A stretch of DNA of 64,000 bases from Trichobilharzia szidati (lineage: Eukaryota; Platyhelminthes; Trematoda; Strigeidida; Schistosomatidae): positions 24,252,804 to 24,316,803 of the forward strand of contig OX235277.1 of NCBI GenBank assembly GCA_944472155.2, read 5' to 3'. This document shows positions 11,490 to 21,699 of the stretch, piece after piece. Position 1 is the first letter of the stretch; each line of letters begins with the position of its first letter. The translations under genes were made by a program, and so were the position numbers. A model generated the notes under the pieces. The model was not told where the DNA came from and made no database searches. It was given only the letters and a program-made list of their open reading frames with translations.

Positions 11490-11722
11490 TTTATTCCTTC
11501 CCGCTTCCACTGGAACCTGAGGCTCCAAGCTATAGGCTTAAAGTTTCGATAGGAATGGTACTTATTTTTAGTGGATGGAATTGCTATCCTCATGCCCCAC
11601 TTTATCCCCTATCAGTCTTACTACTGGTTTAGCGAGGTAAAGGAGTGCGTCTATGGCCGGGGGTCAAACCCCGAACCATATGTGCAGTTGGCGAGCATTA
11701 AACCACTGTGCCACCGATGCAC
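11490..11722 (-). mobile_element. SINE-C copy, antisense
   Basis: Minus strand: GTGCATCGGTGGCACAGTGG carries box A (TGGCACAGTGG), box B lies in GGGTTTGACCCC near 11670, then the conserved body (CCAGTAGTAAGACTGATAGG) and a tail of GGAAGGAATAAAAA. It is tRNA-derived by its boxes. I see no hammerhead core in this family. Confidence 0.78.
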
Positions 11723-11819
11723 TAGAATGCTCACTATGCTAATGAGTGAGGGTTATGACTTTATGTTCAGGGTGTTGACTATAAAACTGTAAGGTCTCTT
11801 CAAGTTTGATCATGGATTC

Positions 11820-12157
11820 ATATCAGTTAGAGAACCATTGTGCGTGAACGGCACAGCGGTAAAATGCTTGCCAACCACGCAGGTGGTCCGGGGTTTGATC
11901 CCCGGCCACAGACGCACTCCTGAACCTCCCTAAACCAGTAATAAGTCTGGTAAAGAGGTAAAGTTCGGCATGGGGCTAGCAAACCCATACAATAAAAATA
12001 AATACCACTGCTACAAAATTTCAAAGCTCCAGCTTCAAGCCGTATGTTCCACTGGAAATGGGAAGGAATAAAAAATCGACAGCCATTGGAAACTAGGGAG
12101 TACTGGACAGATTTTTCTTCCTAGTTTTCAACTCATTAGCAGTACACACCTACTGAG
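11820..12157 (-). mobile_element. SINE-B copy, antisense, interrupted by a SINE-C
   Basis: The SINE-B tail (GTTAGAGAACCATTG at 11826-11840) is cut by a sense SINE-C and resumes at about 12083 (CCATTGGAAAC), continuing through an eroded antisense hammerhead (GAGTACTGG ... TTCAACTCATTAGCAGTAC) to 12157, where a SINE-D dimer interrupts it again. Beyond the SINE-D, only the duplicated CACGCCTACTGAG at 12607-12619 is left of SINE-B. Confidence 0.7.
11841..12076 (+). mobile_element. SINE-C copy, sense, nested in SINE-B
   Basis: Head GCACAGCGG at about 11851, box B in GGGGTTTGATCCCC near 11890, conserved body (CCAGTAATAAGTCTGGTAAAG), tail GGGAAGGAATAAAAAA. The short direct repeat CCATTG flanks it (11835-11840 and 12083-12088), which matches continuous sequence in uninterrupted SINE-B copies. 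Confidence 0.78.
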
Positions 12158-12187
12158 GGACATGAGTTCTTTCAAGATTGCAGATAC

Positions 12188-12232
12188 GCTTTGCTGATGA
12201 GTGCCGACTAGCACGAAACCTAGGTCCAAAGC
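12188..12232 (+). ncRNA. hammerhead ribozyme, SINE-D left copy, all core residues intact
   Basis: Helix I GCTTTG (12188-12193) pairs exactly with CAAAGC (12227-12232). The core CTGATGA (12194-12200) is followed by stem II GTGC/GCAC with a 6-nt loop, then GAAA (12215-12218). Helix III is ACCTAGGT (12218-12225), a perfect palindrome with no loop. C at 12226 is the expected cleavage residue. This is a type I arrangement. With a loopless helix III it should work only as a dimer or in tandem transcripts. The core matches the established hammerhead consensus; activity is inferred. Confidence 0.88.
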
Positions 12233-12528
12233 TTCCTGCTGATTGCCTCTAACTATCTAATATCATCAAATCAATGTGCACCATGATGGCGAGCTACCTA
12301 GAATGGCGACCACATTGCAAAACCTGACTGAAAGAATTCAGTCTGCACCAAAGAAAGGACTAGACACATCACACTAGTCACTAGTGTCCAACCAAAATAT
12401 CCACTCCAGTCCTACAGGAGGTCAATTGCGAGCCCGAATAACTCAGTGGTAACGTCTCCTATAACAGCACTGGGTGACGTGGGTTCGAATCTCAGAAGGG
12501 ACATGAGTTCCGTTAAGGTTGTGGATAC

Positions 12529-12573
12529 GCCCTGCTGATGAGTGCCAACTAGCACGGAACCTAGGTCCAAGGC
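12529..12573 (+). ncRNA. hammerhead ribozyme, SINE-D right copy, damaged core
   Basis: Core CTGATGA (12535-12541) and stem II GTGC/GCAC are intact and helix III (CCTAGGT) is nearly intact, but GAAA reads GGAA and helix I (GCCCTG/CAAGGC) has one mismatch. Self-cleavage is probably lost. Confidence 0.78.
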
Positions 12574-12711
12574 TTCCTGTAGCCGACTGCCTGCAACTAT
12601 CTAATACACGCCTACTGAGTTTATCCACTGATATTGTGATGGTGTGATACAGACAATGTGTTCCAACGAAATATTATTCTCACATATTTCCACAGTTCAA
12701 TATTGCATTAG

Positions 12712-13040
12712 TGTTATGTATGTGAATATTAGGACCTTGTAGACTACGAGCGAATCTAACTAATGCGCTGGGCACGCAAGACAAATAAAAGAGAAGACAG
12801 GACGTTGATGCGAGAGCTTTTACTGTCTCTAACATCAGTCGAAATGTTAAACAACAACTCCGTATTTATGCAGTTAGAAAAATCAATGTCACATTTTAAA
12901 AATATTAACAAACCATGGGAATTCAGTAATTAAAATCAATAATCACGCAGATGCAGGAAATCAATGATTATGCTAGTGTGTGAAATAAATAATGAATATT
13001 ATTGATTCACCTGTGTATATATTAATTAGTAACAGAATAA
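12712..13040. repeat. degraded LTR, third relative of 3698-4087
   Basis: It starts TGTTATGTATG and carries the family blocks CCTTGTAGACTACG, then GGCACGCAAGACAAATAAAAG, then AACTCCGTATTTATGCAGTT. The right end is uncertain (near CTGTGTATATATTAAT). No target duplication found. Confidence 0.55.
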
Positions 13041-13473
13041 TATATCTATTTGAACATTCTATTTCATGTCGTTTAATGTAAACCAAAATCGAAAGCTCAG
13101 TGACTGATTAAAGACTATAAATTATATACATGTAAATAACGGTTTGATCACTTGAAAATATACCCTTACTTCCCTATCATACCTTCCGCTATTACGATAT
13201 TAGCCTTTCATCAGAACTGAAGCAAATCAAATTCTTATAAGCAAACTCTTTGAAAAATGTAAGTTTCCTGTCATTTTTGCCTCATCTCAAGTAAAAGTGG
13301 AAATCTGAATGCTTACACATCGAAATTGTCAAATTAACTTTATTCAGTATAGATTTTAGACACAAGAATTCAATGTCTTAGCAACATGCTGTCCATCGTG
13401 CACTCTGTGAATCAACAAACGTTTAAAATTTTCATAGGCTTATATTACGAGTTACAAAATCGTTAATTAATTC
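13041..13473. other. unassigned sequence
   Basis: No gene or repeat recognised. Confidence 0.3.
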
Positions 13474-13543
13474 GTCCCAAATAGGACGAAATGCGCGTTA
13501 TCCTGGATTCCACCGCTAGTCACCATCCACCAATTAATTTGAA
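13474..13543 (+). mobile_element. 5'-truncated Sm-alpha-like SINE (3' half of hammerhead)
   Basis: The fragment begins inside stem II (GTCCCAAATAGGAC), continues GAAATGCGCG, then the helix I 3' strand CCTGGATTCCAC, and ends with the family terminus GCTAGTCACCATCCACCAAT. It matches the 3' end of the copy at 14062-14272. The tRNA head and the CTGATGA half of the ribozyme are missing. Confidence 0.75.
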
Positions 13544-14061
13544 GGACCATCTAGTATTTTTACGGCAGAAGATAAGAGAATTAGTGACGGACCTTAAATA
13601 TTTATCATTTTCATACATTCCTTGCCACAGAATAATTCAACCAGGTCAGCTGACAATAGAGGTTCATCAATGGAAGAAAAAACGTCAAATAACATTAGTT
13701 CCAGACCACAGCATCAACCGATTCCGAATTTGAGGAATGAAAACTTCTACATCTGCAGTAACTGACTTAAACTGTAGGCTTCAATTTTTCCCGCTTCCTA
13801 TTAAACCCTATCTGTATTATCACTTATCAGTCTGGTCACTAGTACACGTCAGAGTAAGACCAGGTGTGGGAAACGTTGAGGTTAAATAAGACGTTTCTAA
13901 CGGTTGCCAGTACTGGAATGCATAATTCGTGAAAGTGCAGTTATTTTAATTGAATTTTAAATTTTCCCGTCGATTTATTGAACTGAAGTGCTCTGGTTTA
14001 GGTTGACATGTCGACTTCTTGTGCAGACGCTTCGACGATGTCTGGGCATTTAATTAAAATT
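13544..14061. other. unassigned sequence
   Basis: No gene or repeat recognised. Confidence 0.3.
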
Positions 14062-14272
14062 TAATTGGTGGATGGTGACTCGTGGCTCTCCTGGCCCAAG
14101 CGGTCTAGTGGATAACGCTTTGGCTGATGTTTGAAACTATGGGCACTGGGTTTGAGCCTCGGTGGGAACATCATCACTCACCGGGGAATATAGGTGCATC
14201 CAGTGACGAGTCCCAAATATGACGAAATGTGCGTCATCCTGGATTTCACTGCTAGTCACCACCCACCAACTA
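14062..14272 (+). mobile_element. Sm-alpha-like tRNA-derived SINE with hammerhead
   Basis: Box A TGGCCCAAGCGG (14092-14103), box B GGTTTGAGCC (14149-14158), then a hammerhead relic at 14195-14248. Its overall plan matches the schistosome Sm-alpha repeats, known to carry hammerheads. The two ends are inverted repeats: AATTGGTGGATGGTGACT (about 14063-14080) against AGTCACCACCCACCAACT (14254-14271), 16 of 18 positions complementary. Confidence 0.82.
14195..14248 (+). ncRNA. hammerhead ribozyme relic in the Sm-alpha-like SINE
   Basis: The sequence keeps CATCCAG, TGACGAG, a weakened stem II (GTCC against TGAC), GAAA, and GCGTC before ATCCTGG. The first conserved C of the CTGANGA core reads G. Helix III (ATGTGCGT) keeps pairing only with G-T wobbles. 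Probably inactive. Confidence 0.7.
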
Positions 14273-14274
14273 AA

Positions 14275-15064
14275 GCGCAGTTATGCTGCTAATCCTGAGA
14301 AAAATGTCTGATTAATGTATATGGCATTGTCACATGTTCCTTAGAACTCAGCAGAATCATTCATGACAAAGCTAACTGACCGTGTAATCTCATTTATTCA
14401 ATCTATAAGCGCATTCACCACTCCACTTTCCCAACTGCCAAATGATTTCATCCTCACGGCAAATGAAAGCAGTCATATCACAGTATGCACCGAACCTTAA
14501 AGACAGCAAGTTTAATCAAAAGGGGTAAGATAAATTAGACGAAATATTTTTCAGTGCTGGAAGCCGACGTATGCATGCCATATCTTCTGAAAGAAAATTA
14601 CTGATTACATTTATACTACTGAAAATGTATTTTAGTAGATACACAATATCAGTCAATATAGTGTTTAACAAGTGAAAGGTTGCGGCTCAGTGGTCACAAC
14701 CACGTACACATTAATTCCCGCTTCTCTCATTCTTACATTTTCAAAGATATCTGCTGAATTTACATGTGTGTGCTCCCTTAAACGATGTTCCTTTGAACAT
14801 TTTCTAGATTTTCCCTTGCAGCCAAATATTGATTTCTCTTTTCTTCCCCTAATGAATGTTTATAGGCTTATTCTATGAATGGTCATCTGCCTATCTAGTG
14901 AATAATTTTCGTATACTCCAACTATATTTCCATACTAATCATTACGTTGTTGATAATGTCTCAGAGGACTATATTTTACACTGCTTCAGTTCCTAGTTGA
15001 TAAGCATTCGTTGCTCAATAGCAGAAAGTTCATCAGCAGACTTGAGCATAATTGCTTGTCTGTC
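14275..15064. other. unassigned sequence
   Basis: No recognisable gene or repeat. The short plus frame 14672-14878 has no motif. Confidence 0.3.
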
Positions 15065-16260
15065 TCATTAATAAAAATAATAATAATAATAATTTACTTT
15101 ATTCCAAAAAACAGTACTTGTGATACAGAATGGAATTTTCAGCATTAATCACAATATTGCATCTAATTTCCTCAAATTTTAAATAAAATTAATCACACAG
15201 AAAATTCTCTACATTTACAATAGGGTAATGTCAAAAATATGCAGCATATAAAATGGAAATGATAATAATAATACAAGTGAAAATTGCCGTGGGCTTGTTC
15301 CACACAGCATTGTCGATGCAGTATAGAAATCCTAGCATGTTTAAAAATATTGAATATGATGTTCTCCTTACCTGATATGGTGAGGGGAAAAACAAAGATT
15401 ACAGCAGTCATAGAGATAAGTTGGTGTTCGCAATTATGAAAGTAAAACAAAGAAGCAAAAGGACCATAAATATAATAGAAATCATAAAAGTAAAACTTGA
15501 AAGTATATAAGGATGGATGGATGGAGGATATTGTTTATTTACTAGATGAAAAAAGGTTAGTTAATTGTTGCCTGACACCATTTTCGTCACATAAAATACG
15601 TGCCAAGTATGGTATCACAGAATTTTTATACTAGGACGTGCGACCATACAGTTTTCTAAAGTTACTTCTTGTTCTACCTGAGGAGATGCAAGGTGAAAGC
15701 TGAGGGTGAATTGGATACTGAAAGTCAGGCTTAATCCCTATAGTAAATTTACTGCACGAATTTAAATTGCCTACCGACAACGAAGTTAACTATGTAGTCC
15801 ACTGGGACACCACTCACTCTACTGACCGTCTTCAGCATTCTGCGAATTGTGACAAAGTCCTTTTTAAGCAAACCAGGAAAGAATAAGGGTGAACAATGAA
15901 GAAGAATGGGTAGGATGCAAGAGTTTATGAACTGTAAGAGGAGGGTTTGAGTTATACCCGAGTGCCTTAACTTCTTAATGTAAAATGTCAGGCGGAATAT
16001 TTTACTGAAGAACTCTAGGACATAGGAAGACCAGGAGAGATTAGAAGAGAGAATAAGTCCAAGATACTTAATTTCCGATTTAATTCCTATATCATTGTAA
16101 TCAATCTTACAACTGTCATGAGAATCGACGGCTTCTTTTAACTGTCTTTTACATCTTAAGCTGAATTTAACAGTTTGACATTTAGAAGGATTCAGTTTAA
16201 GACCGTAAGACTCAGACCATTTACTGACTCCCGACACACAGCTATTTATTTTGGTACAAA
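15065..16260 (-). mobile_element. jockey/CR1-type LINE, 5'-truncated 3' part
   Basis: Minus strand from 16260 to 15065: the RT thumb region after the YADD motif (ORF 16237-15749), with SKWSESYGLKLNPSKCQTV, then KYLGLILSSNLSW and LRHSGITQTLLLQFINSC. It is followed by a ~680-bp 3' UTR and a (TAA)-type tail (TTATTATTATTATTA on the minus strand). It is near-identical in layout to the plus-strand copy at 22987-24618, but its 5' end is cut inside the RT. The RT catalytic palm is absent, so it is dead on arrival, as most LINE insertions are. Confidence 0.85.
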
Positions 16261-16284
16261 CTAGCTGGGAGTTACATGAGAGTT

Positions 16285-16600
16285 CAAAGGTTCACTCACT
16301 GTACACTGCAGCACTACTGACAGTTTAAATTCCATCTTATTACTATTGACAACTTTGTGTGCTTGTTCGTTATCCATGTCATTCTCATACTTGCTTTTAT
16401 TCCTTTCATTTCCTATATACTTCTTGTTTAATTCATCAGGGAAATTATTAATTGTCAAAGCTTCTCTTATATGTTACTTAAATCACTTCCTACCATAGTT
16501 TTTCACTGGCATTATTATTTATCTGTTTCGCCGAATCATTTAAACATTCCACCTTACCTGTTTTCATTGATATGCTCTGAGACGAATTCTTTTTACAGAT
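16285..16600 (-). mobile_element. Penelope-like element fragment (linker after RT)
   Basis: The minus-strand reading shows SISMKTGKVECLNDSAKQI-like sequence near 16570-16500, then DELNKKYIGNERNKSKYEND (ORF 16458-16261). It parallels the PLE at 56300-58445 (CLSDSTQKLSSSK, then an acidic/lysine-rich stretch). It abuts the LINE 5' end at 16260. Confidence 0.6.
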
Positions 16601-17199
16601 GATTTTATTATTCTGATCCGAAAAACACATAAATTTTCATTCTAACTTTCTAGTGAGAATAATATGTCAAGGTCACGGCGAATCACTGATTTAGTTTACA
16701 TTTTCTCGCTTTTGAAATAGTTTTTTCTGTCTGAGAAGTAATACTATTACTATTATTACACGTTATTCCTGAATGATATGGGATTCATCAAATGGAATCA
16801 GTTTATGGACCTATTTTCTTCCTGAATAAATGAAGGGCTAAATCCATTGGGAATTGTGAAATGTCAAGCATCGAACGATATTACATTGGATGACATGTCA
16901 TTGATAACTAAAGACAATGAAATAATGTTGGGCCGCTAAATGCAGGGAATGTGTTCTCTCGAACATGGACGTTATGATAACTAATTACTAAGGGTATTCA
17001 TAATTTAGCCCAAAATCACAATAGTAACTTTAGTATTGTTCTGAAAAAACTCAAAACACTGGTAGATGTGTGCATATTTTTGGCAAATTGTCTGGCATAA
17101 TCAGTAGAACGTGAGATGTGCACCTTTTCTTATTCCCGGAGTGTTGAGCGGATATGCATGCAAACTGCGAGAAGTGAACACAGAATGCAAGGGCATAAT
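16601..17199. other. unassigned sequence
   Basis: No recognisable gene or repeat. Confidence 0.3.
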
Positions 17200-17810
17200 T
17201 GTTTGAAGAATCTCTTCTGAAGGATCTATTTACAACAGTGACACTTATTTGGATATTTCAGCTAACTGTGTAATTATTAGCCTCCTTTCTCCTACACTGT
17301 GTATGATTTTTCTAACGTTTGCACATAATCTGTTCATTTGCTTTGTTTTTCTTCCAGTTTGAACTCTCATTTTGATAATTCCAATCCTGGTCACGAGGTG
17401 GTGTTAATAATGCATTGTTTGACGACTGCGATTTTGTTTCATTAAATTAAAGGTTATTTATATCTTGGACTATATGCAGTAATTCTTACGTGCATGATGT
17501 TCGTGAACAGAGTTTTGATCGCATTCCAAAGTACTTGTTAAATTTTCTTGAACAGTAATTGTTTTGTACTTCAAAAATATCTGGATCTTTATAGCTGCCC
17601 AGCGGCATTGTCACGGTGATTTTGATTATTTGATATGTTGTTACTACTATTATTTTAAATAGTACCTCAGATTTTATCGCTGTCTTTTCACTATCGTCAG
17701 GACACCGTGGAATTGTCAGTCACTCAAAGCTGTTCTGGTAAGCTGTACAGTAGGACAAAACAATTGGTTTCTAGCGTTCCCACAACAACGAGTCAATTTC
17801 GATCGCTAGA
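17200..17810 (+). repeat. diverged third copy of part of the tandem segment
   Basis: It aligns by eye with 22290-22980 plus 24620-24810 (copy 1) and with 40550-40935 (copy 2): blocks around GACTGCGATTTTGTTT, TCTGGATCTTTATAGCT, CATTGTCACGG and TTGGTTTCTAGC. It retains the sequence deleted at the LINE insertion in copy 1, so it shows the older form of that site. Confidence 0.65.
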
Positions 17811-18284
17811 ATAATGCTCAATTGTAATAGAATATGTAATCTCACTACATTTACCAACGTGATGTGTATACCACAGCCATCTAACCGGTAATATTTAGCA
17901 TAATCACATGATAAACATTTACGTGATTGATCTGGATCATTCATCCGTTAAACCACTAAATATGGAACAACATGGCGAGGATAATCCAAAAGATTAGTTA
18001 GATTCTACACAGATTCCTACTAAAGATCACGTTCTACTTGACTAAAGTTCAACAGAACAATGTAAATAATTCGTGTTAGTTTACTGCTACTTCTGGAGCA
18101 TTGAGGTGACTCCTGTTGTGTGGCACATGTAATAACCTTTCTCCTGAAGATGCGATTTCAGATGTAAGATAAAACAGAGAATCATGTTTAAACGTCGCTT
18201 AGCTGTATTCCTTCCTCAGCGGTAATTTTAACAACTTGAATAAGGAAGTAGATTCCACGAACCAAAACTCATTTTTTTTAAACC
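17811..18284. other. unassigned sequence
   Basis: No recognisable gene or repeat. Confidence 0.3.
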
Positions 18285-18494
18285 TTCAGGTTTCCAGTGG
18301 AACATAGGCCGCCTCTAAGCTGAAGGCTCTAAGTGTCTGCAGCAGTGGTGATTACTTTTACAGGATGGGGTTTCTAGCCACCTCAGGCCCAATCTTCCCT
18401 ATTTACCCGTCTTACTGCTGGCATAGCGAGGTTTGTGAGTGCGTCGCTGGACGAAGATCGAACCCCGGACCGCCTGCATGGTGGATGAGCCTAT
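18285..18494 (-). mobile_element. SINE-C copy, antisense, cut at its head by an LTR
   Basis: Plus strand: TTTCCAGTGGAACATAGG (family tail) through GCATAGCGAGG to box B (CGAACCCCGG near 18461). The tRNA head is lost where the Ty3/gypsy LTR begins at 18495. Confidence 0.75.
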
Positions 18495-18783
18495 TGCGTG
18501 CTTTATTTTATCAAATTAGCGTACACGTATTTCCTAGTACTTCTTCACGTTTACCGATGTGCATAGACGTTGTGGCAACTCGACGCCCACAACGTAAAAC
18601 CAAAAGGCAATTGCGAAGAGTACGATCGTGTATTATAGCAGTAGTCAAATTTTCAAAAACTGTGCCAAGCCAATGTACACAAGTTTGCGAAGTACATATA
18701 AAATTGGTCTGTGTAAATATATAATATAAGTATGCAGATTAGATTCAAAAGCGTATGTTTATAGTTGGCATAGGGGCATTACA
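18495..18783 (-). repeat. 3' LTR of the Ty3/gypsy element
   Basis: On the minus strand it starts TGTAATGCCCC and ends GCACGCA, giving TG...CA ends. A G-rich tract (GGGGGAATTA, minus strand, about 18784-18793) directly precedes it, fitting a polypurine tract. AATAAA lies about 15 bp before its 3' end. If the G-run belongs to the LTR, its start would be TGTTGGG at 18797 instead. No 5' LTR was found to compare with it. Confidence 0.62.
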
Positions 18784-18797
18784 TAATTCCCCCAACA

Positions 18798-19177
18798 GAA
18801 CACTGAAATATAAAGAAAATACATTTAAGTGTTCGACAACAACATGCGTCTGAGTAATACATAGCAGCGATGGCACATAGATGGCGATTTATTGAGCTGA
18901 AAAATGAGCAGTTTAATGTGGTTAATAAGGTCGATAATAAATGCGATAATTAAGGAAAAGTAGGATTGATGATCGTGGTAGAATATGTAAGGAATCATAG
19001 AATCTGCCGGGGATTTGTAGTCTGTTGACGGAAACGATATGTGAATAGTAAGCGCTATATGATTAAATGTAATAATGCAGGAAATATAGAGGTTACGTAT
19101 GAAAAGATTAATCAGTTAAATTAGTAGTCAAATGACAATTACGAATAAAGATAATAAAAATGAAAATTCGTAGAAAG
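18798..19177 (-). other. Ty3/gypsy 3' non-coding region
   Basis: AT-rich sequence between the integrase C-terminus and the LTR. No env-like frame is seen. Confidence 0.5.
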
Positions 19178-20422
19178 TTATATATTAATGATTTGCACGT
19201 AACGTTTAGACCGATGGACTTTACTACCAGAGCGTGTTGTTTGCACAGGTTTCTCTGGCGACGTTGAAGCTTGCGTGGATGTAGGTGTTGGCACGTCATT
19301 CAGCTGGTCTTTATCGTTGACTTCGAAATCGTCGATGAACGCTGGTTTGACTCTGTCGACACTGATGGCTTCTGCTTTATTCAGTCGTTCTATCGTGATA
19401 GCTTTGGAGTTTCTATTTAGAACTTTGAATGGGCCATCGTAAGCGGGTTGAAGTGGTTCTTGTACATCCTCTCTCTTGACGAAGACGTGAGTGTAATCTG
19501 TCAATTGTGGCAGGATGTATGACGCTCGTTCCTGCTGGCGTGGAAGTGATATCTTGAGCTTGTTCGTGTGTTGTTTTAGCTGAGGCTCGTAACCATTCAT
19601 ATCGTGTGGAACTTGGTTACCGGGGATGAAAAATTCTCCTGGTAATCGTAATTTTGTTCCATAGACTAGCTCGGAAACACAGCAGCCAATATCTTTCTTT
19701 AGAGCAGCTCGTTTACCAAGTTGTACCAGTGAAAGTTTGGTTGACCAGTCGTTTTGAGTCAAAGAAGCAGGGAGCACAGCTTTGAGTTGTCGATGAAGTC
19801 ATTCAACCATACCGTTGGAACTAGGATTGTAGGCAGTCGTTCGTATTCGTTTAATGCCCAGTAATTCACTTAGGTGGTGAAAAAGTCGGCTTTCAAACTG
19901 AGCATCTCTGTCTTTAGTGATAATGGATGGGACACCAAAGTTAGCTATCCAGTTTTCCACCAAAGCTATAGCTACCGTTCCAGCGGAGACGTCGGCTATT
20001 GGAAATGCTACAGGCCAACGGGTGAATCTATCGATGCAAGTTAGAATGCAGTTGAAACCATTGGAAGTAGGCAGTGGACCAACTATGTATACATGTATTT
20101 GGTCAAATCTAGAGTCGGGGTTAGGAAAGCGACCAAGTTGTGCATTGGTGTGACGGTTGATTTTGACTCTTTGACAGGACAAGCAATTTCGTGTCCACTT
20201 CTTAACATCGCTGTTAATGTTCAGCCATACAAATCTTTCTCTTAGTAGTTTGATAGTAACGCTGACACCAGAATGCGATAAGTTATTTAAATTCTCGAAT
20301 ATTGTATGTCTCATAGCTGCAGGAACGAAGGGTCGATATTTACTCGTAGATGTGTCGCAGAGTATTTTTCTCGTGCCCAAAGGAATTGCGTCGAGCATCG
20401 GTTCGCCGTGCCACTGACGCAC
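19178..20422 (-). pseudogene. Ty3/gypsy integrase pseudogene
   Basis: Integrase inserts retrotransposon cDNA into the genome. One frame runs 20422-19178 with a single internal stop (about 19799-19801, TGA where an arginine codon is usual, right after GMVE). The zinc-binding region keeps H50 and CLSC (80-83), but the first histidine reads Asn46. The catalytic core reads HVYIVGP with Tyr112 where the first catalytic Asp belongs, while Asp171 (KDRDAQF) and Glu207 remain. The C-terminal part carries the YDGPFKVL chromatin-facing block seen in this family. Capsid, protease and RT are missing: homology stops at about 20424. It resembles integrases of the schistosome Boudicca/CsRn1 type (low-confidence assignment). 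Confidence 0.9.
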
Positions 20423-20424
20423 TC

Positions 20425-21699
20425 AACGAAGAACTCAGTAATTGACGTATAAAGACAATCATTCGAATGGAATACTATTAACCGGAGTTAGTGTCAATTC
20501 AGATTACTTTAGCCAAATTAACATAGAAATACAAGTGAAATATTTACAGTGACATGGCGGCGAGGTTATGGCCGCCGCAATAAATTTAAGTCCATCGCTA
20601 AAATTTGATGACTCCTTTCTGCATCACCATGTAAGATGGTTATTCATGTAAAAATGGTATCTTGAGAGTTACCCAATGATTGGTTTCTTGCATTAATAAA
20701 ACGAAGAATATCTGTGAGGGCTACAATCTGATGGTGTGATGAGTACCTTAGGAATAATACTCTCAATTCTGCTATATATTCACGCCTTGTCATGCTGGTA
20801 ATTCCACGTGAAAATTCTGTATGCTGCCAAATTTGTTGGAGCAAATCATTCTCATTTTAAAAGATCTATAACTTTAGGATTCTTATTTGAAGTTTATCGG
20901 TCCGCTATGCTGGCTTCATTGATTTTTCATCAATTCATTTCAAAATGTTCTCAACGGATTTGTTATTACTGATCTGCGTACTAAATTAAACATCTCGGGG
21001 CATATTAGCTGTCTATGTGATTACAATTCAGAGGATTTATTTTCCGCCACTCCAATTCCAACGAATTAAAAAGTTAATTTCTTGTTATTTCTCCGGTACT
21101 TCGAAGTCCCTGTGACCATGAATGTAGCTTGGGGAGCACTTCTAACCTTTTAAGCGCTAACGCTATCACTTAGGATAAATGAAGTGAGAGTGAGAGTCGT
21201 CTCCATAATCACTAATATAATAGTGGAATTTAGACACCTTTCAAACTACTCTTGGTTAAGCACTAGAAATATTTCGACGAAGCGACAGTAGTGGTAAAAG
21301 AATCCCATGGTACTACGGACTTCTCTTGTCGAGTTTTGAGGAGGCCAACACTAAACAGCGTGGACCTTAGTTCTGTCCGTTGGAATTCCCTGTGGCGTAT
21401 TTTCTTGTTCTAAGCATGTGATAGATTTCTTTGGAGGATGGAATTTGGAAGATTGCATGCCAAAGGAGCCTTATATTTGACTCGAAACTCAAACGAATTA
21501 TAATAATAATATTATAATTATAATTATCCTTTGTTTCAATCAAAACATTCTTTATCTACTAGATAAATTTCTCAGGAAACACAATTTCCTAGGTGCCTAA
21601 CGCACAAATTACTTGTGTTAGTTGTCACATCGTGTTCTCATTCACTCTAACTGTCTGCTTGAAATATGATAGTAATTGCTTCTCTTTTTTAAAATCTTC
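20425..21699. other. unassigned sequence
   Basis: No gene recognised. Minus-strand 20580-20550 has a GC-rich patch (GCGGCGGCCATAACCTCGCC) unlike its surroundings, which might be gypsy 5' leader sequence joined by an internal deletion. That is a guess. A short (TAA)n-like run lies at about 21500-21530. Confidence 0.3.

Larger units (their letters stand above)
12158..12606 (+). mobile_element. SINE-D with two hammerhead-bearing terminal direct repeats (retrozyme-like)
   Basis: The 449-bp insert is flanked by a 13-bp duplication, CACACCTACTGAG (12145-12157) and CACGCCTACTGAG (12607-12619), one mismatch. It consists of a ~108-bp repeat (12158-12265), a 233-bp body and a second copy of the repeat (12499-12606), so homologous points lie 341 bp apart. 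Each repeat contains a hammerhead. The body ends with a tRNA-like head: box A TAACTCAGTGG (12439-12449) and box B GGTTCGAATCT (12482-12492). Cleavage at both ribozymes would release a 341-nt RNA containing the whole unit. Plant and animal retrozymes are known to have hammerheads in flanking repeats. The tRNA-like head is what makes this look like a SINE. Confidence 0.82.

Noticed and set aside
12421..12500. tRNA-like box A and box B (also 33700, 48540, 60500, 14092)
   Set aside because: They sit in repeated elements, lack a full cloverleaf with acceptor stem, and continue into hammerheads. They are SINE heads, not tRNA genes.
18365..18724. 119-codon plus frame
   Set aside because: It runs through antisense SINE-C and then the gypsy LTR. 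There is no protein family signal.
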